A stretch of 64,000 nt of DNA from Oceanibacterium hippocampi (GTDB lineage Bacteria; Pseudomonadota; Alphaproteobacteria; Sneathiellales; Sneathiellaceae): the NCBI RefSeq assembly GCF_900172325.1, contig NZ_FWFR01000001.1, positions 1,054,001 to 1,118,000 of the forward strand, read 5' to 3'. Below are positions 24,317 to 32,928 of this stretch, one piece after another. The first letter of the stretch is position 1. Each line of letters opens with the position of its first letter. Position numbers and translations under genes: made by a program. Below the pieces are notes generated by a model. The model did no database searches. It had not been told where the DNA came from and saw only the letters and a program-made list of their open reading frames with translations.

Positions 24317-25734
24317 AAGCGCAGGCTGACCGTGACGCCCCGGGCGTCGTCCCGGTAGAGCGGGGCTAGGCCGATGCCGTTGCGCTCGAGGAACGGGTTG
24401 TAGCGGGTCACCACCTTGGCGACGGCGTATCCCAGGGCGGCGCCGAAGGCGACGTCGGTCAGCCAGTGGCGGTCGTCGTTGATCCGGCTGAGCGCGGTGC
24501 CGGTCGCGGCGCTATAGGCGAGATAGGGCAGCCAGGGATTGTCCGGCCCGTAGATTTCCGAGAGCACGGTCGCGAACGAGAAGGCAAAGGCCGCGTGGCC
24601 GGAAATGAAGGAGGCGTTGAAATCGCCCTTCGACGGCCCCTCGAAATCGAAGGCGTCCTCGGCATCCGGCGGCCGGTTGCGGCCGACCGCGTATTTCACG
24701 CCATTGACCAGCAGGCCGGTCAGCACGGTGCTCTGCAGGGCCAGGAGCGCCGCCGACTTCTCGCGCCGGGCGTCGATCGCGCCGCTCGTATCGGCGACTT
24801 CGGCCAGCGCATAGGCGGCGAGCGAGCCGTAGAGGAAATAGTCGAACTCGCCGAGTTCGCGAAGATAGTCCGCAGCCTTGTCGGTATCGTCGTTCCGGAC
24901 GTCGTCCTGCCAGAAATCCCGGATCGGCTCGTCGAGGAACAGCATCGCGCCGCCGGCAGCCACGACCAGCCCGGCGGTCAGCCAGTCCTCGCCGTCGAAA
25001 TGCACCGGCGCCGACAGCACCCGGAACAGGTTCTTCGGATAGCCGAGCAGGTAGTCGGTATTGACCGCGTATATCCCGTCGATGTAGCGGGGCGCCGGCA
25101 TTGCCGGCCCCTCGACGTCGCTCTCGACCGGGGCCGGCCCGGCGACCTCGGCCATGACCGTCGGCGCGCCGTAATATGACGGCGGCGATCCGACCGACCG
25201 GCGATAGGCATAGGGATCGCTGATCACGTAGGGGTCGTGCAGCAGCGCGGTTCGCGCGGGCTGGACCGTCTGGACGACAGGGGCGGCCGGCGCCGGCGGC
25301 CTGACCGGCTGGGTCTCGTTCCGTGTCTGCGGCTGATCGATCGCGCGGCGATAGGCATAGGGATCGCTGACCACATAGGGATCGTGCAGCGGAACCGCGA
25401 CCGGATAGGCCGGCGCCTGCTGCGAGACGGCGTCCGGCGGGTAGCTGGCGGTTGGCGGGTAGGAGACGGGCGGGGCATAGGATACCGCGGGCGGCGCGCC
25501 GAGGTCGTTCGGATCGAAGACGATGACCGAGCTCCCCGCGTCCGACCAGCCTTGCGTGGTATAGGCCTTGCCACGCGCATCGAAGGCCGTGATCGGCACC
25601 TGTTCGGGAATGGCGTTCGCCGCGGGGCCCTGATTCTGCGCAAGGGCCGACGCCGACAGTCCGGCCGTCGCAACGGCGAGCACCGCGAGAATGCCGGCAC
25701 CGCTCCAGCCTCCGCGACCGTATGACCCCACCAT
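24313..25734 (-). CDS. PAP2-type phosphatase with extended repeat-bearing N terminus
   Basis: 473 residues from ATG 25734 (a start at 25794 adds 20 charged residues before the signal sequence). A signal peptide or anchor is followed by about 190 residues of Pro/Tyr-rich sequence with two copies of LHDPYV(V/I)SDPYAYRR. The C-terminal 270 residues carry the PAP2 signature: KYAVGRNRPPD, SFISGHAAFAFS and SRINDDRHWLTD, giving the Lys/Arg, His and Arg-His-Asp active site. It probably dephosphorylates lipid phosphates such as undecaprenyl pyrophosphate or phosphatidic acid at the membrane. The last residues (GVTVSLRF) end in Phe. The N-terminal extension is not typical of the family. Confidence 0.85.
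   Translation of the reverse strand: MVGSYGRGGWSGAGILAVLAVATAGLSASALAQNQGPAANAIPEQVPITAFDARGKAYTTQGWSDAGSSVIVFDPNDLGAPPAVSYAPPVSYPPTASYPPDAVSQQAPAYPVAVPLHDPYVVSDPYAYRRAIDQPQTRNETQPVRPPAPAAPVVQTVQPARTALLHDPYVISDPYAYRRSVGSPPSYYGAPTVMAEVAGPAPVESDVEGPAMPAPRYIDGIYAVNTDYLLGYPKNLFRVLSAPVHFDGEDWLTAGLVVAAGGAMLFLDEPIRDFWQDDVRNDDTDKAADYLRELGEFDYFLYGSLAAYALAEVADTSGAIDARREKSAALLALQSTVLTGLLVNGVKYAVGRNRPPDAEDAFDFEGPSKGDFNASFISGHAAFAFSFATVLSEIYGPDNPWLPYLAYSAATGTALSRINDDRHWLTDVAFGAALGYAVAKVVTRYNPFLERNGIGLAPLYRDDARGVTVSLRF
25201..25389 (-). repeat. 42-bp direct repeat inside the PAP2 gene
   Basis: Near-identical 42-base copies lie at 25201-25242 and 25348-25389 and encode the two LHDPYV(V/I)SDPYAYRR motifs. 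The high DNA identity suggests recent internal duplication or gene conversion. Confidence 0.75.
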
Positions 25735-25860
25735 TGTTGTTACTCTTGCCCGGTTGCCGTCACTGTCTCGCGTGCGACGACACTTTATGGGCACGGGGCG
25801 GCACTGTCAGCCACTAAAGTCCGGGGAGGGAAAGGAGAGTCGTGGCGCCGGCCACGCCGC

Positions 25861-26247
25861 TCAGCTTTTCAGGTCGAGCAGGGTTTCGTCGATCTTCGAC
25901 TGCGCGGCAAGCACGCTGGCATTCGCCTTGTAGGACGAGACGGCAACCATCTGGTCAACCGCTTCACGCACCGGATCGACATTCGGATAGGCCCGGAGGC
26001 CGGCGGCGGAAGTGCCATCCGGACCATAGATTAAGGGAGGATCCTGGAGACGGACTGAAGTCTGCACGCCGCCCCCGGCCGCCGGAGCCTGCTCGACGCG
26101 CCGCGGTCGGTAGACGTCGTCGGGCTCGTCGCCGACGCGCTCGACCGGTGCGCTGGTGTTGATGTTCGCGACATTGCCGGCCGAAACGGTCAGCCGCTGG
26201 GTTGCTGCCGCCATTCCGCTACGCGCTATGTCATAGACATTGTTCAT
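25861..26247 (-). CDS. Orphan flagellar basal-body rod protein, FlgC-like
   Basis: 128 residues from ATG 26247. The N terminus DIARSGMAAATQRLTVSAGNVANINT is the conserved axial-protein motif of rod, hook and HAP proteins. The C terminus (VDQMVAVSSYKANASVLAAQSKIDETLLDL) matches the FlgC/FlgB coiled-coil end. The middle is short and Pro-rich (PLIYGPDGTSAAGLRAYPNVDPV), as in FlgC. No other flagellar gene lies nearby, so this is an isolated copy. It may be a spare rod component or have been moved from a flagellar cluster. An AT-rich tract follows upstream. Confidence 0.72.
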   Translation of the reverse strand: MNNVYDIARSGMAAATQRLTVSAGNVANINTSAPVERVGDEPDDVYRPRRVEQAPAAGGGVQTSVRLQDPPLIYGPDGTSAAGLRAYPNVDPVREAVDQMVAVSSYKANASVLAAQSKIDETLLDLKS

Positions 26248-26467
26248 GCCGCTACATTCACCGGATCGCCGGCAAATGTCAAGAAAATAATACAATAAAA
26301 TCAACAGGTTAATACAATTTGACGCAAATTTTACGAATCCCTTCCGGACCTTGCGCGGGGCACGGCGCCGGCGGATCCGGCCGCCGCGGATCGACCCGCG
26401 CCGCCTTGCCAGTGCAACGGGCAGGGGCTAAGACGGGTCGCCTGACATTTTCGTGAACGGAGAGACG

Positions 26468-27388
26468 ATGCGCCATAGCCCCTCCATGCTGCCGAAATGG
26501 CTGTCCATCGCGCCGGACTGGTTCCGCGCCGCCGTGTCGACGCCGCATGAGCAGCACTGGGTCACGGTCGATGGCCATCGGACGCACTATCTGACCTGGG
26601 GCGATCCGGACAAGCCGGGCCTGCTCCTGGTTCACGGCGGCCGTGCCCATGCCCGCTGGTGGAGCTTCATCGCGCCATATTTCGCTGCCGACTACCATGT
26701 CAGCGCGATCGACCTGGGCGGCATGGGCGACAGCGACTACCGGGAAAACTACACGCCCGACGGCTTCGCCGCCGAGATCCGCGCCGTCGCGGCTCGGACC
26801 GGCGCCGGCGGCCGCCCCGTCGTTGCCGGCCATTCCTTCGGCGGGTTCCTCTCGCTGGTCGCCGCGCACGCCGCGCCGGCCGAGTTCTCCGGCCTGGTGA
26901 TCGTCGATTCGCCGATCCGGCCGCCGCATGCGCAGCGCAAGCGGGGCACCCAACGGGGTACCCGAAAAGTCGTCTACGAGAGCTTCGACGCGGCGCTGGC
27001 GCGCTTCCGGCTGATGCCGGAACAGCCCTGCGCGAACGATTATATCCTCGACTACATCGGGCGCCATTCGCTGAAGCGGGTCGAGGGAGGCTGGAGCTGG
27101 AAGTTCGACGGTACGCCGTTCAACGGCGAGGCCTTCACCAGGGAATTCTGGGTCAGCCTGACCGGGCGGATCGAGGCGCTCGAGATCCCGCTGGCCGTCC
27201 TGCATGGCGAGAAGAGCGCGCTCTTCACCGAGGAAGTACGCGCCCACATGAAGCCGCTGATGGCCGGACGCGGGCCGTTCGTCGAGCTTCCCGACGCCCA
27301 TCACCATGTCATGCTCGACCAGCCGCTCGCGGTCGTCGCGGCGCTGCGAACCCAGCTTGCCAACTGGCGGACACCGCCGCGCGCCTGA
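26468..27388 (+). CDS. Alpha/beta hydrolase
   Basis: 306 residues. The oxyanion motif LLLVHGGRAHARWW, the nucleophile elbow VAGHSFGGFLS (Ser) and the base in DAHHHVMLDQP are in family order, with the acid probably near VLHGEKSALF. The cap region contains a basic stretch, QRKRGTQRGTRKVVY. The substrate is unknown; esterase, lactonase or epoxide-hydrolase-like activities are all possible. ATG 26468 is chosen for its GGAGAG site; GTG 26453 is an alternative. Confidence 0.85.
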   Translation: MRHSPSMLPKWLSIAPDWFRAAVSTPHEQHWVTVDGHRTHYLTWGDPDKPGLLLVHGGRAHARWWSFIAPYFAADYHVSAIDLGGMGDSDYRENYTPDGFAAEIRAVAARTGAGGRPVVAGHSFGGFLSLVAAHAAPAEFSGLVIVDSPIRPPHAQRKRGTQRGTRKVVYESFDAALARFRLMPEQPCANDYILDYIGRHSLKRVEGGWSWKFDGTPFNGEAFTREFWVSLTGRIEALEIPLAVLHGEKSALFTEEVRAHMKPLMAGRGPFVELPDAHHHVMLDQPLAVVAALRTQLANWRTPPRA

Positions 27389-27450
27389 GCGCCGGGTGCC
27401 GTGAGCCGCGCTCGCTTGAAGCGCGGGCCGGGCGAGCCTATCTTCCAGCC

Positions 27451-27969
27451 ATGAAACGACACCTCGCGCGCCTCCTGCTGGCCGCCACCGCCTTTCCCGC
27501 CATCGCCGCCGCCGCGGCGACCGCCAACGATCCCGGCACCGCGGAAATCGACCGCTTCCTCGCCGCCAATCGCGAGTTCTGCCGCACCGCGCCCTCCGGC
27601 GACTGCGTCGATCGCGGCCTGGCCTTCGCCGATACCGACGGCGACGGAGCGATCTCGCTCGCCGAGACGCGCCGGCTCCGGGCCTTCGTCGGCAACTGGT
27701 ATGCGGCGCGCAGCGAAAGCCTGCATCGCAAGGATCAGGCGACGATCGGGCTCAGTATCTGGGTCGCCGACTCGCTCGGCCTCGAACGGGTCATGCAGCT
27801 CTTCGACAGCGATGGTGACGGCCTCGTGACGCGAGCGGAACTGACCGCGGACGTCAAGCTCGACGAGCGACCGCTGCCGGAAGTGCTCGCCGATAGCGAG
27901 GCATTCGACCGGAAGGCGATGGAACGGCGGCTCGGCCCCTATGCGGCCTTGTTCAAGACGATCCGCTGA
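27451..27969 (+). CDS. Secreted EF-hand calcium-binding protein
   Basis: 172 residues. A cleavable signal peptide (ending near AAA-TA) is followed by two EF-hand loops, DTDGDGAISLAE and DSDGDGLVTRAE, with acidic residues at positions 1, 3, 5 and 12 as needed for Ca2+ binding. There is a Cys pair (FCRTAPSGDC) between the signal peptide and the first hand. It is probably a periplasmic Ca2+-binding or sensor protein. The neighbours, a hydrolase and a PhyH enzyme, give no clear functional link. Confidence 0.85.
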   Translation: MKRHLARLLLAATAFPAIAAAAATANDPGTAEIDRFLAANREFCRTAPSGDCVDRGLAFADTDGDGAISLAETRRLRAFVGNWYAARSESLHRKDQATIGLSIWVADSLGLERVMQLFDSDGDGLVTRAELTADVKLDERPLPEVLADSEAFDRKAMERRLGPYAALFKTIR

Positions 27970-27999
27970 AGCGCCCGCCCAGGCGGCTGGCCCTTACGC

Positions 28000-28836
28000 C
28001 TACTCGAAGGCTTCGTAGAAGGGACCCGGGCGGCTCCCGAGTTCCTCGTAGTGGACAAGTTGCGGGGCGCCGAGCGGGCAGGGCTCGCCGTGCCGGAAGG
28101 CCCATTCGCCACGGTCGCAGTCGGTCGCCCGGACATAGCCGTTCAGGTAGAATCGCCGGTCGGTCGGGCTCCGGTTCGGGCCGGAGCCGTGCAGCATGTA
28201 GAGCCCCCAGAGCGCCAGGTCGCCGGGGGCGAGTTCCAGCGTCTCCAGCCGGGCCGGATCGAGGCCGGCGGGGGTCAGCTCCTCGGGCGCGAGCGTCCGC
28301 CGCATCACCGGCCCGTCGCCGGGGAGCGCGATCTCGCCCATCCGGTGGCTGCCCGGATAGACCTGCATCGCGCCGTTCTCCGGCCCGTGCGGATCGATGG
28401 CGAGGCCGCTCTGCACGTAGCTCGTCGCCGGGTTGCGGTAAGCCTCGCGCGGGCGCCGGAAGCCGATGTCCTGGTGCAGGCCGAACTCGGCCGCGGCGCC
28501 CGGCGGTTTCCAGTGCATCTGGTTGATGATCTGCTTGATGTCGCGGCCGAGCAGCGGCGCCATGATCTCGCCGATCCGCCGGTCGATGCGGAATCCGGCG
28601 AGCACGTCGTCGAAATAGGACGGCCATTGCACGAGACGGGGAATGACGCCGTTCACCGGGTCGCGGCCGAGCCGGAAATAGACATTGCCGTCGCGGTAGT
28701 TGGCGCCGTGCGCGAGGGCCTGCGCATGGACCCGGTCGAAGGCCTCCGCCAGGGCGGCGATCTCGGCCGCGGAGACGACGTTGCGGATCACGGCGAAGCC
28801 GCGTTCGCGATAGTCCCTCACATAATCGTCGGCCAT
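28000..28836 (-). CDS. Phytanoyl-CoA dioxygenase (PhyH) family protein
   Basis: 278 residues. The iron-binding HxD is in FGLHQDIGFRRP and the distal His and Arg in YMLHGSGPNRSPTDRR. The N terminus DDYVRDYRERGFAVIRNVVS is the common PhyH start. It is cytoplasmic, uses 2-oxoglutarate and Fe(II), and its substrate is unknown. ATG 28836 is preferred; an in-frame ATG at 28878 is an alternative. It is divergent from the DNA-repair exonuclease gene. Confidence 0.87.
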   Translation of the reverse strand: MADDYVRDYRERGFAVIRNVVSAAEIAALAEAFDRVHAQALAHGANYRDGNVYFRLGRDPVNGVIPRLVQWPSYFDDVLAGFRIDRRIGEIMAPLLGRDIKQIINQMHWKPPGAAAEFGLHQDIGFRRPREAYRNPATSYVQSGLAIDPHGPENGAMQVYPGSHRMGEIALPGDGPVMRRTLAPEELTPAGLDPARLETLELAPGDLALWGLYMLHGSGPNRSPTDRRFYLNGYVRATDCDRGEWAFRHGEPCPLGAPQLVHYEELGSRPGPFYEAFE

Positions 28837-28953
28837 GCGCGGATCGCTCCCTTTTCCGGGATGGTCGCCGCCAGACATTAAGACTTCGTGATATGCGCCG
28901 CCGTTGGCGGGCGGACAAGGCCGCCCTATCCTTGGGCGGACGAGGATCAAGCC

Positions 28954-29955
28954 ATGCCAGCCGAACCGTTGCTAACCGTGACCCGGGCCGGGCTCTATGT
29001 GCCGGACGGCGATTTCCATATCGACCCGACGCGCATCGTGCCGCGGGCGGTGATCACGCATGGCCATGCCGACCACGCCCGCGCCGGCCACGGCGCCGTG
29101 CTGGCGACGGCCGAGACGCTGGCGATCATGGAGGCGCGGATGGGCCCGCGTTTCGCGGCCAGCCGGCAGGCGCTCCGCTACGGCGAAAGGGCGGCGCTGG
29201 GCGGCGTGTCGCTTCGCCTGCTCTCTGCCGGGCATGTCCTCGGCAGCGCCCAGGCGGTGATCGAGAAGGGGGGCGTCCGGGCGATCGTCACCGGCGATTT
29301 CAAGCGCCGGGCCGATCCGGCGGCAGCGCCCTTCGAGCTTGTCGAGGCGGATCACCTGGTGACCGAGGCGACCTTCGGCCTGCCGGTCTTCCGCCACCCG
29401 CCGGCCGAGGGCGAGGTGGCAAAGCTGCTGCAATCGCTCCGGCTGTTCCCCGCGCGCCCGCACCTGGTCGGGGCCTACTCGCTCGGCAAGGCGCAGCGCC
29501 TGATCCTGCTGTTGCGCGCGGCCGGTTACGACCTGCCGATCTATTGCCATGACGCGGTGCTGAAGATCGTCGATGTCTATCGCCGCTTCGGGTACGACTT
29601 CGGTTCCTTGCGGTCGCTCGCCGGGGCGACGCCGGAGGCTTTCGCCGGGGCTGTCGCGATCGGCCCGCCTGAACGCCTCGCGCCTGCGCTCGACGGCCGC
29701 ACGGCGCCGCCGGTGACCGTCTTCGCCTCGGGCTGGCTCGGCCTCCGGGCCCGTGCCCGGCGGAGCAACGTGATGCTGCCGCTGGTGATTTCCGATCACG
29801 CCGACTGGGACGAACTGACCCGGACGATCGACGAGGTCGCGCCGGCCCGCCTATGGGTCATGCACGGTGCGGAGGCGGCGCTCGTCCATCATGCCCGGCT
29901 GCGCGGGATCGAGGCCGGGCCGCTGCCGCCGGCGATCGACGCGGCGGTCCCGTGA
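28954..29955 (+). CDS. Ligase-associated DNA exonuclease (metallo-beta-lactamase/beta-CASP fold)
   Basis: 333 residues. Metal-binding motifs are all intact: THGHADHARAGHG (HxHxDH), SAGHVLGSAQ, TGDFKRRADP and the later ISDHADWDE. The size and the segment GAYSLGKAQRLILLLR match the exonuclease of the ligase-associated DNA-damage module, which resembles SNM1/beta-CASP nucleases. It would resect or trim DNA ends. Its stop overlaps the start of the ligase homologue (GTGA at 29952), the standard arrangement. The Lhr-type helicase and the PdeM-type phosphoesterase often found with the module are not in the window. Confidence 0.88.
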   Translation: MPAEPLLTVTRAGLYVPDGDFHIDPTRIVPRAVITHGHADHARAGHGAVLATAETLAIMEARMGPRFAASRQALRYGERAALGGVSLRLLSAGHVLGSAQAVIEKGGVRAIVTGDFKRRADPAAAPFELVEADHLVTEATFGLPVFRHPPAEGEVAKLLQSLRLFPARPHLVGAYSLGKAQRLILLLRAAGYDLPIYCHDAVLKIVDVYRRFGYDFGSLRSLAGATPEAFAGAVAIGPPERLAPALDGRTAPPVTVFASGWLGLRARARRSNVMLPLVISDHADWDELTRTIDEVAPARLWVMHGAEAALVHHARLRGIEAGPLPPAIDAAVP

Positions 29956-31550
29956 ACGCCTTCGCGGAACTGGCCGAACGGCTCGCCGACGGGCCCGAAC
30001 GGGAGGCGACGATCCGCCGCCTGCGGGATTACCTGGCGACGACACCGGACCCGGAGCGGGGCTTCGCGCTGGCATTGCTCGCCGGCGCCGTGCGTCCGCC
30101 CGCGCTGGCCCCCGCCCGCCTCCGGGATCTGCTCACGGCGCGGGTCGACCCGGTGCTGCTCGGCCTGTCGGAGGATTATGTCGGCGATCTCGCGGAAACC
30201 GTCGCCCTGCTTTGGCCCGGGCCGTCAACCGCGGAAGCTGCGACAGGCGGGCCGCCGGGGCCGGCCGAGATCGTCGCGGGGCTCGCCGAATGCGGGGCCG
30301 GCGACCTGCCGGAGCTGCTGGCAGGCTGGCTCGATCGCGCCGACCCGGTGACCCGGCGGGTCTTGCTGCGGCTGGCCGGTGGACGGACGCGCCGGCGCGC
30401 ACTCGTGCCGGCACGCCTTGTGCGCGCGGCGCTGGCCCGCTTCGGCGGCGTCAGCGAAACCCGGATCGAGGAACTGTGGCATGGCCTCTCGCCGCCCTAT
30501 GCGGGGCTGTTCGCCTGGCTCGAGGGCGAGGCCGGGCCGCCGCGCAGCAACTTCGCCGCCCCCTATCGTCCGGTGATGGAGCCGCTGCCGCTCGAGGCGG
30601 CTCCGTCGGCCGCACTGGACCCGGCGCTGTTTGCCGCCGAATGGCAGTGGGACGGGCTCGGCGTGCAGCTCGTCGTCCATGGCGGCGACGCCCGGCTTTA
30701 CGACCGTGCGGGCGACGACATTTCCGCCGCCTTTCCGGACCTGCTGGCGGCTGCGGACGGCGCAGGCACCCTGGACGGCGAATTGACGATCCGGACGGAC
30801 GGTGTGATCGGGCCCCGCGACGCGCTGCGGCGGCGGCTCGGGCGGAAGACCGTCACCGCCAGGACGGTCGCCGAGCTCCCGGCGACGATCCGCGCCTATG
30901 ATCTGCTGTTCGACGGCGACGAGGATCTCCGCCCGCTGCCCTTCCGGGACCGGCGCGCCCGCCTGGAAGACTGGCTCGCCCGGCACGGCGGCGCCGACGG
31001 CCGCCTCACGCTCTCGCCGCTGCTCGCCTTCGCGGACCGGGGCGCGCTCGACCGCCTTCGACAGGCCCCGCCGGCCGGTACCCGGGGGCTGGTCTGCAAG
31101 CGGCTCGACAGCACCTACGAACCCGGACACTCCCCGGCCTGGCTTTGCTGGCGACGGGCGCGCCGTCGCATCGATGCGGTGCTGATGTATGCCCGGCGGG
31201 GGCAGGGGGCGCTGTCGACGGTCCATGCGGACCTGACCGTCGGCGTCTGGCGGGACGGTGCGCTGGTCCCGATCGGCGCCGTCCCGGTCGCCCCGGACGC
31301 GGCGGATCTCGACGCGATCGACGGCTTCGTGCGGGAGAATGTCATCGCCCGCTTTGGCCCGGTCCGGGAAGTCGTGCATGAGGGGGACAGGGGGCTCGTT
31401 CTCGAACTCGCCTTCGACGGTGTCGAGCGGGCCGCCCGTCGCCGCGCCGGGCTGCAGCTCCGCGGCGCCAGCGTGGTCGGCATTCGGCCCGGGCGCCGAC
31501 CGGACGAGGCGGCACGGCTCGCCGCGCTCGAGGACCTGCTGACCTCGTGA
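29952..31550 (+). CDS. ATP-dependent DNA ligase homologue lacking the catalytic lysine
   Basis: 532 residues with the order of a LigB/C-type ATP-dependent ligase (N-terminal helical DNA-binding domain, adenylation domain, OB fold). Motif I, normally K-x-D-G-x-R, reads EWQWDGLG: the AMP-accepting Lys is Gln232 (CAG, 30645-30647) and the Arg is Gly237. Motif Ia (normally SRxG) is YDRAG. DGEL and the YDLLFDGDEDLR motif remain, and the motif V region is RGLVCKRLDS, but the following WKWK block is LCWRRAR and the OB-fold RHKSG-like block is ARRRAGLQ. The frame is open and full length. It therefore cannot form ligase-AMP in the known way and may be a structural DNA-end-binding partner of the exonuclease. 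GTG start by overlap. Confidence 0.87.
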   Translation: MNAFAELAERLADGPEREATIRRLRDYLATTPDPERGFALALLAGAVRPPALAPARLRDLLTARVDPVLLGLSEDYVGDLAETVALLWPGPSTAEAATGGPPGPAEIVAGLAECGAGDLPELLAGWLDRADPVTRRVLLRLAGGRTRRRALVPARLVRAALARFGGVSETRIEELWHGLSPPYAGLFAWLEGEAGPPRSNFAAPYRPVMEPLPLEAAPSAALDPALFAAEWQWDGLGVQLVVHGGDARLYDRAGDDISAAFPDLLAAADGAGTLDGELTIRTDGVIGPRDALRRRLGRKTVTARTVAELPATIRAYDLLFDGDEDLRPLPFRDRRARLEDWLARHGGADGRLTLSPLLAFADRGALDRLRQAPPAGTRGLVCKRLDSTYEPGHSPAWLCWRRARRRIDAVLMYARRGQGALSTVHADLTVGVWRDGALVPIGAVPVAPDAADLDAIDGFVRENVIARFGPVREVVHEGDRGLVLELAFDGVERAARRRAGLQLRGASVVGIRPGRRPDEAARLAALEDLLTS

Positions 31551-31596
31551 CCGGGGTCACGTTGAAAGCCGGGCCGCCGATGCGCATCTCTGTTCC

Positions 31597-32166
31597 ATGA
31601 CAGATGCCGATCGAACCTTGCGGGGGAGCGTCCCGCGTGCCTGGCGCGCCGCGATGGCCGGCGGCCTGTTGCTGCTGCTCGCCGCCTGCGGCCATCCGAC
31701 CGCCTACCAGCCGGAAGCCGACGGCTATGGCTATGGCGAGCAACAGATCGCCGAGGACCGCTTCCGGGTCAGCTTCTCCGGCAACAGCCTGACCGATCGC
31801 GTTACGGTGGAGAACTACCTGCTCTACCGGGCGGCCGAGGTGACGCTCAATTCCGGCAACGAGTATTTCGTCATCGTCACCAAGGAAACCGAGAAGGAAA
31901 CGCGCGAATACAACACCTTCGGCGGTTATCCCCGGTTCGGTTACTACGGCTATGGCTGCTGCCCGTCACGGTCGGGCATCGGCGTCGGCTTCTCGACCGG
32001 CTTTCCGTACGGCGGCTCGACCCAGCGGACGAGCAAGTACACCGTCTATGCCGACATCCGGGTCATTCCGGGACCGATCCCGCCGAGCGACGAGAACGCG
32101 CTGCGCGCCATCGACGTGATCGGCCGCCTCGGCAATTCGATCGTTCGCGAGTATCCCGAGAGCTGA
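31597..32166 (+). CDS. CC0125/CC1285-family lipoprotein
   Basis: 189 residues with a lipobox LLAACG (Cys31) after a hydrophobic signal. The mature start YQPEADGYGYGEQQIAEDRFRV, with the next FSGNSLTDRVTVENYLLYRAAEVTL, matches a widespread alphaproteobacterial lipoprotein family named after Caulobacter CC0125/CC1285. The central region is Gly/Tyr-rich with a CC pair (YGYGCCPSR). The function is unknown; it is probably an outer-membrane lipoprotein. No link to the repair genes upstream is evident. Confidence 0.8.
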   Translation: MTDADRTLRGSVPRAWRAAMAGGLLLLLAACGHPTAYQPEADGYGYGEQQIAEDRFRVSFSGNSLTDRVTVENYLLYRAAEVTLNSGNEYFVIVTKETEKETREYNTFGGYPRFGYYGYGCCPSRSGIGVGFSTGFPYGGSTQRTSKYTVYADIRVIPGPIPPSDENALRAIDVIGRLGNSIVREYPES

Positions 32167-32179
32167 CGCCGGCGAGATC

Positions 32180-32653
32180 CTAGAAGGAGCGTCGCCCGGC
32201 CGCGATCCCGTGCTTCTCGAAATATTGCTGATGCGTCGTGTCGGCGACCCAGAAGGCGCTTGCCATCTCGATCGAGGTGGCGATCTCGCCGTGTCGACCG
32301 GACGCCTGCAGTCGGGCCCGCGACGCCTCCGCCGCCTTGCGCTGATCCTGGTCCTTGCAGAAGATCACCGAGCGGTATTGCGGTCCAATATCGGGGCCCT
32401 GCCGGTTCTTCTGGCTGGGATCGTGACAATTCCAGAAGATGTCGAGCAGCGCGTCATAGCTGATTTCGTCCGGATCATAGTCGATCCGCACGACTTCCGC
32501 ATGGCCGGTTCGTCCGCTACAGACATCGGAATAGCTCGGATGCGAGGTCGAGCCGCCGCAGAAGCCGACCGTAGTCCCCTGCACGCCCTCGATGCTCCGA
32601 AAAGCCGCTTCGACACCCCAGAAGCAACCACCACCAAAAATCGCTATCGTCAT
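32180..32653 (-). CDS. msrA: Peptide-methionine (S)-S-oxide reductase MsrA
   Basis: 157 residues. The active-site motif FGGGCFWGVEAAF is complete, with the catalytic Cys. TVGFCGGSTSHPSYSDVCSGRTGHAEVV and FFWNCHDPSQ-type segments (here IFWNCHDPSQKNRQGPDIG) follow as in MsrA, and FKHG-like EKHG occurs near the end. It repairs the S-epimer of methionine sulfoxide using thioredoxin. ATG 32653 has GAGGTG upstream; the 32668 start is weaker. It is divergent from the TetR gene. Confidence 0.95.
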   Translation of the reverse strand: MTIAIFGGGCFWGVEAAFRSIEGVQGTTVGFCGGSTSHPSYSDVCSGRTGHAEVVRIDYDPDEISYDALLDIFWNCHDPSQKNRQGPDIGPQYRSVIFCKDQDQRKAAEASRARLQASGRHGEIATSIEMASAFWVADTTHQQYFEKHGIAAGRRSF

Positions 32654-32740
32654 ATCGCACCTCGACACGCCACGCTTCGCACGCAGGGCAACCGGACAGA
32701 CATCACTGATTCGACACTAGGCGAGGGGATTCTGCTCCGC

Positions 32741-32758
32741 AATGGCGAAATTGCCATT
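32741..32758. promoter_or_regulatory. Inverted repeat AATGGC-N6-GCCATT, possible TetR operator
   Basis: Perfect 6-bp arms at 32741-32746 and 32753-32758 lie in the 275-base region between the divergent msrA and TetR-family genes, next to AT-rich promoter-like sequence. Autoregulation by the adjacent TetR protein is the simplest reading. Confidence 0.4.
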
Positions 32759-32928
32759 TCGTGATATCTATATTGCAGATTTTTGGCGATCACCATCTGG
32801 TTACTTAATGACGTCGATCGCCATCCGTGGAATATTATTCGACAATTGCGTCGCGATCCCGTGGACACACGGAGCCGGTCGTAACCGGTGTGACGCGTTT
32901 GTCGCCACGTCGACAGGGCGGACGAGCA

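Noticed and set aside
28954-31550. Frameshift or pseudogene status for the ligase homologue
   Set aside because: The frame is open and full length with normal codon bias; the loss is restricted to key catalytic residues.
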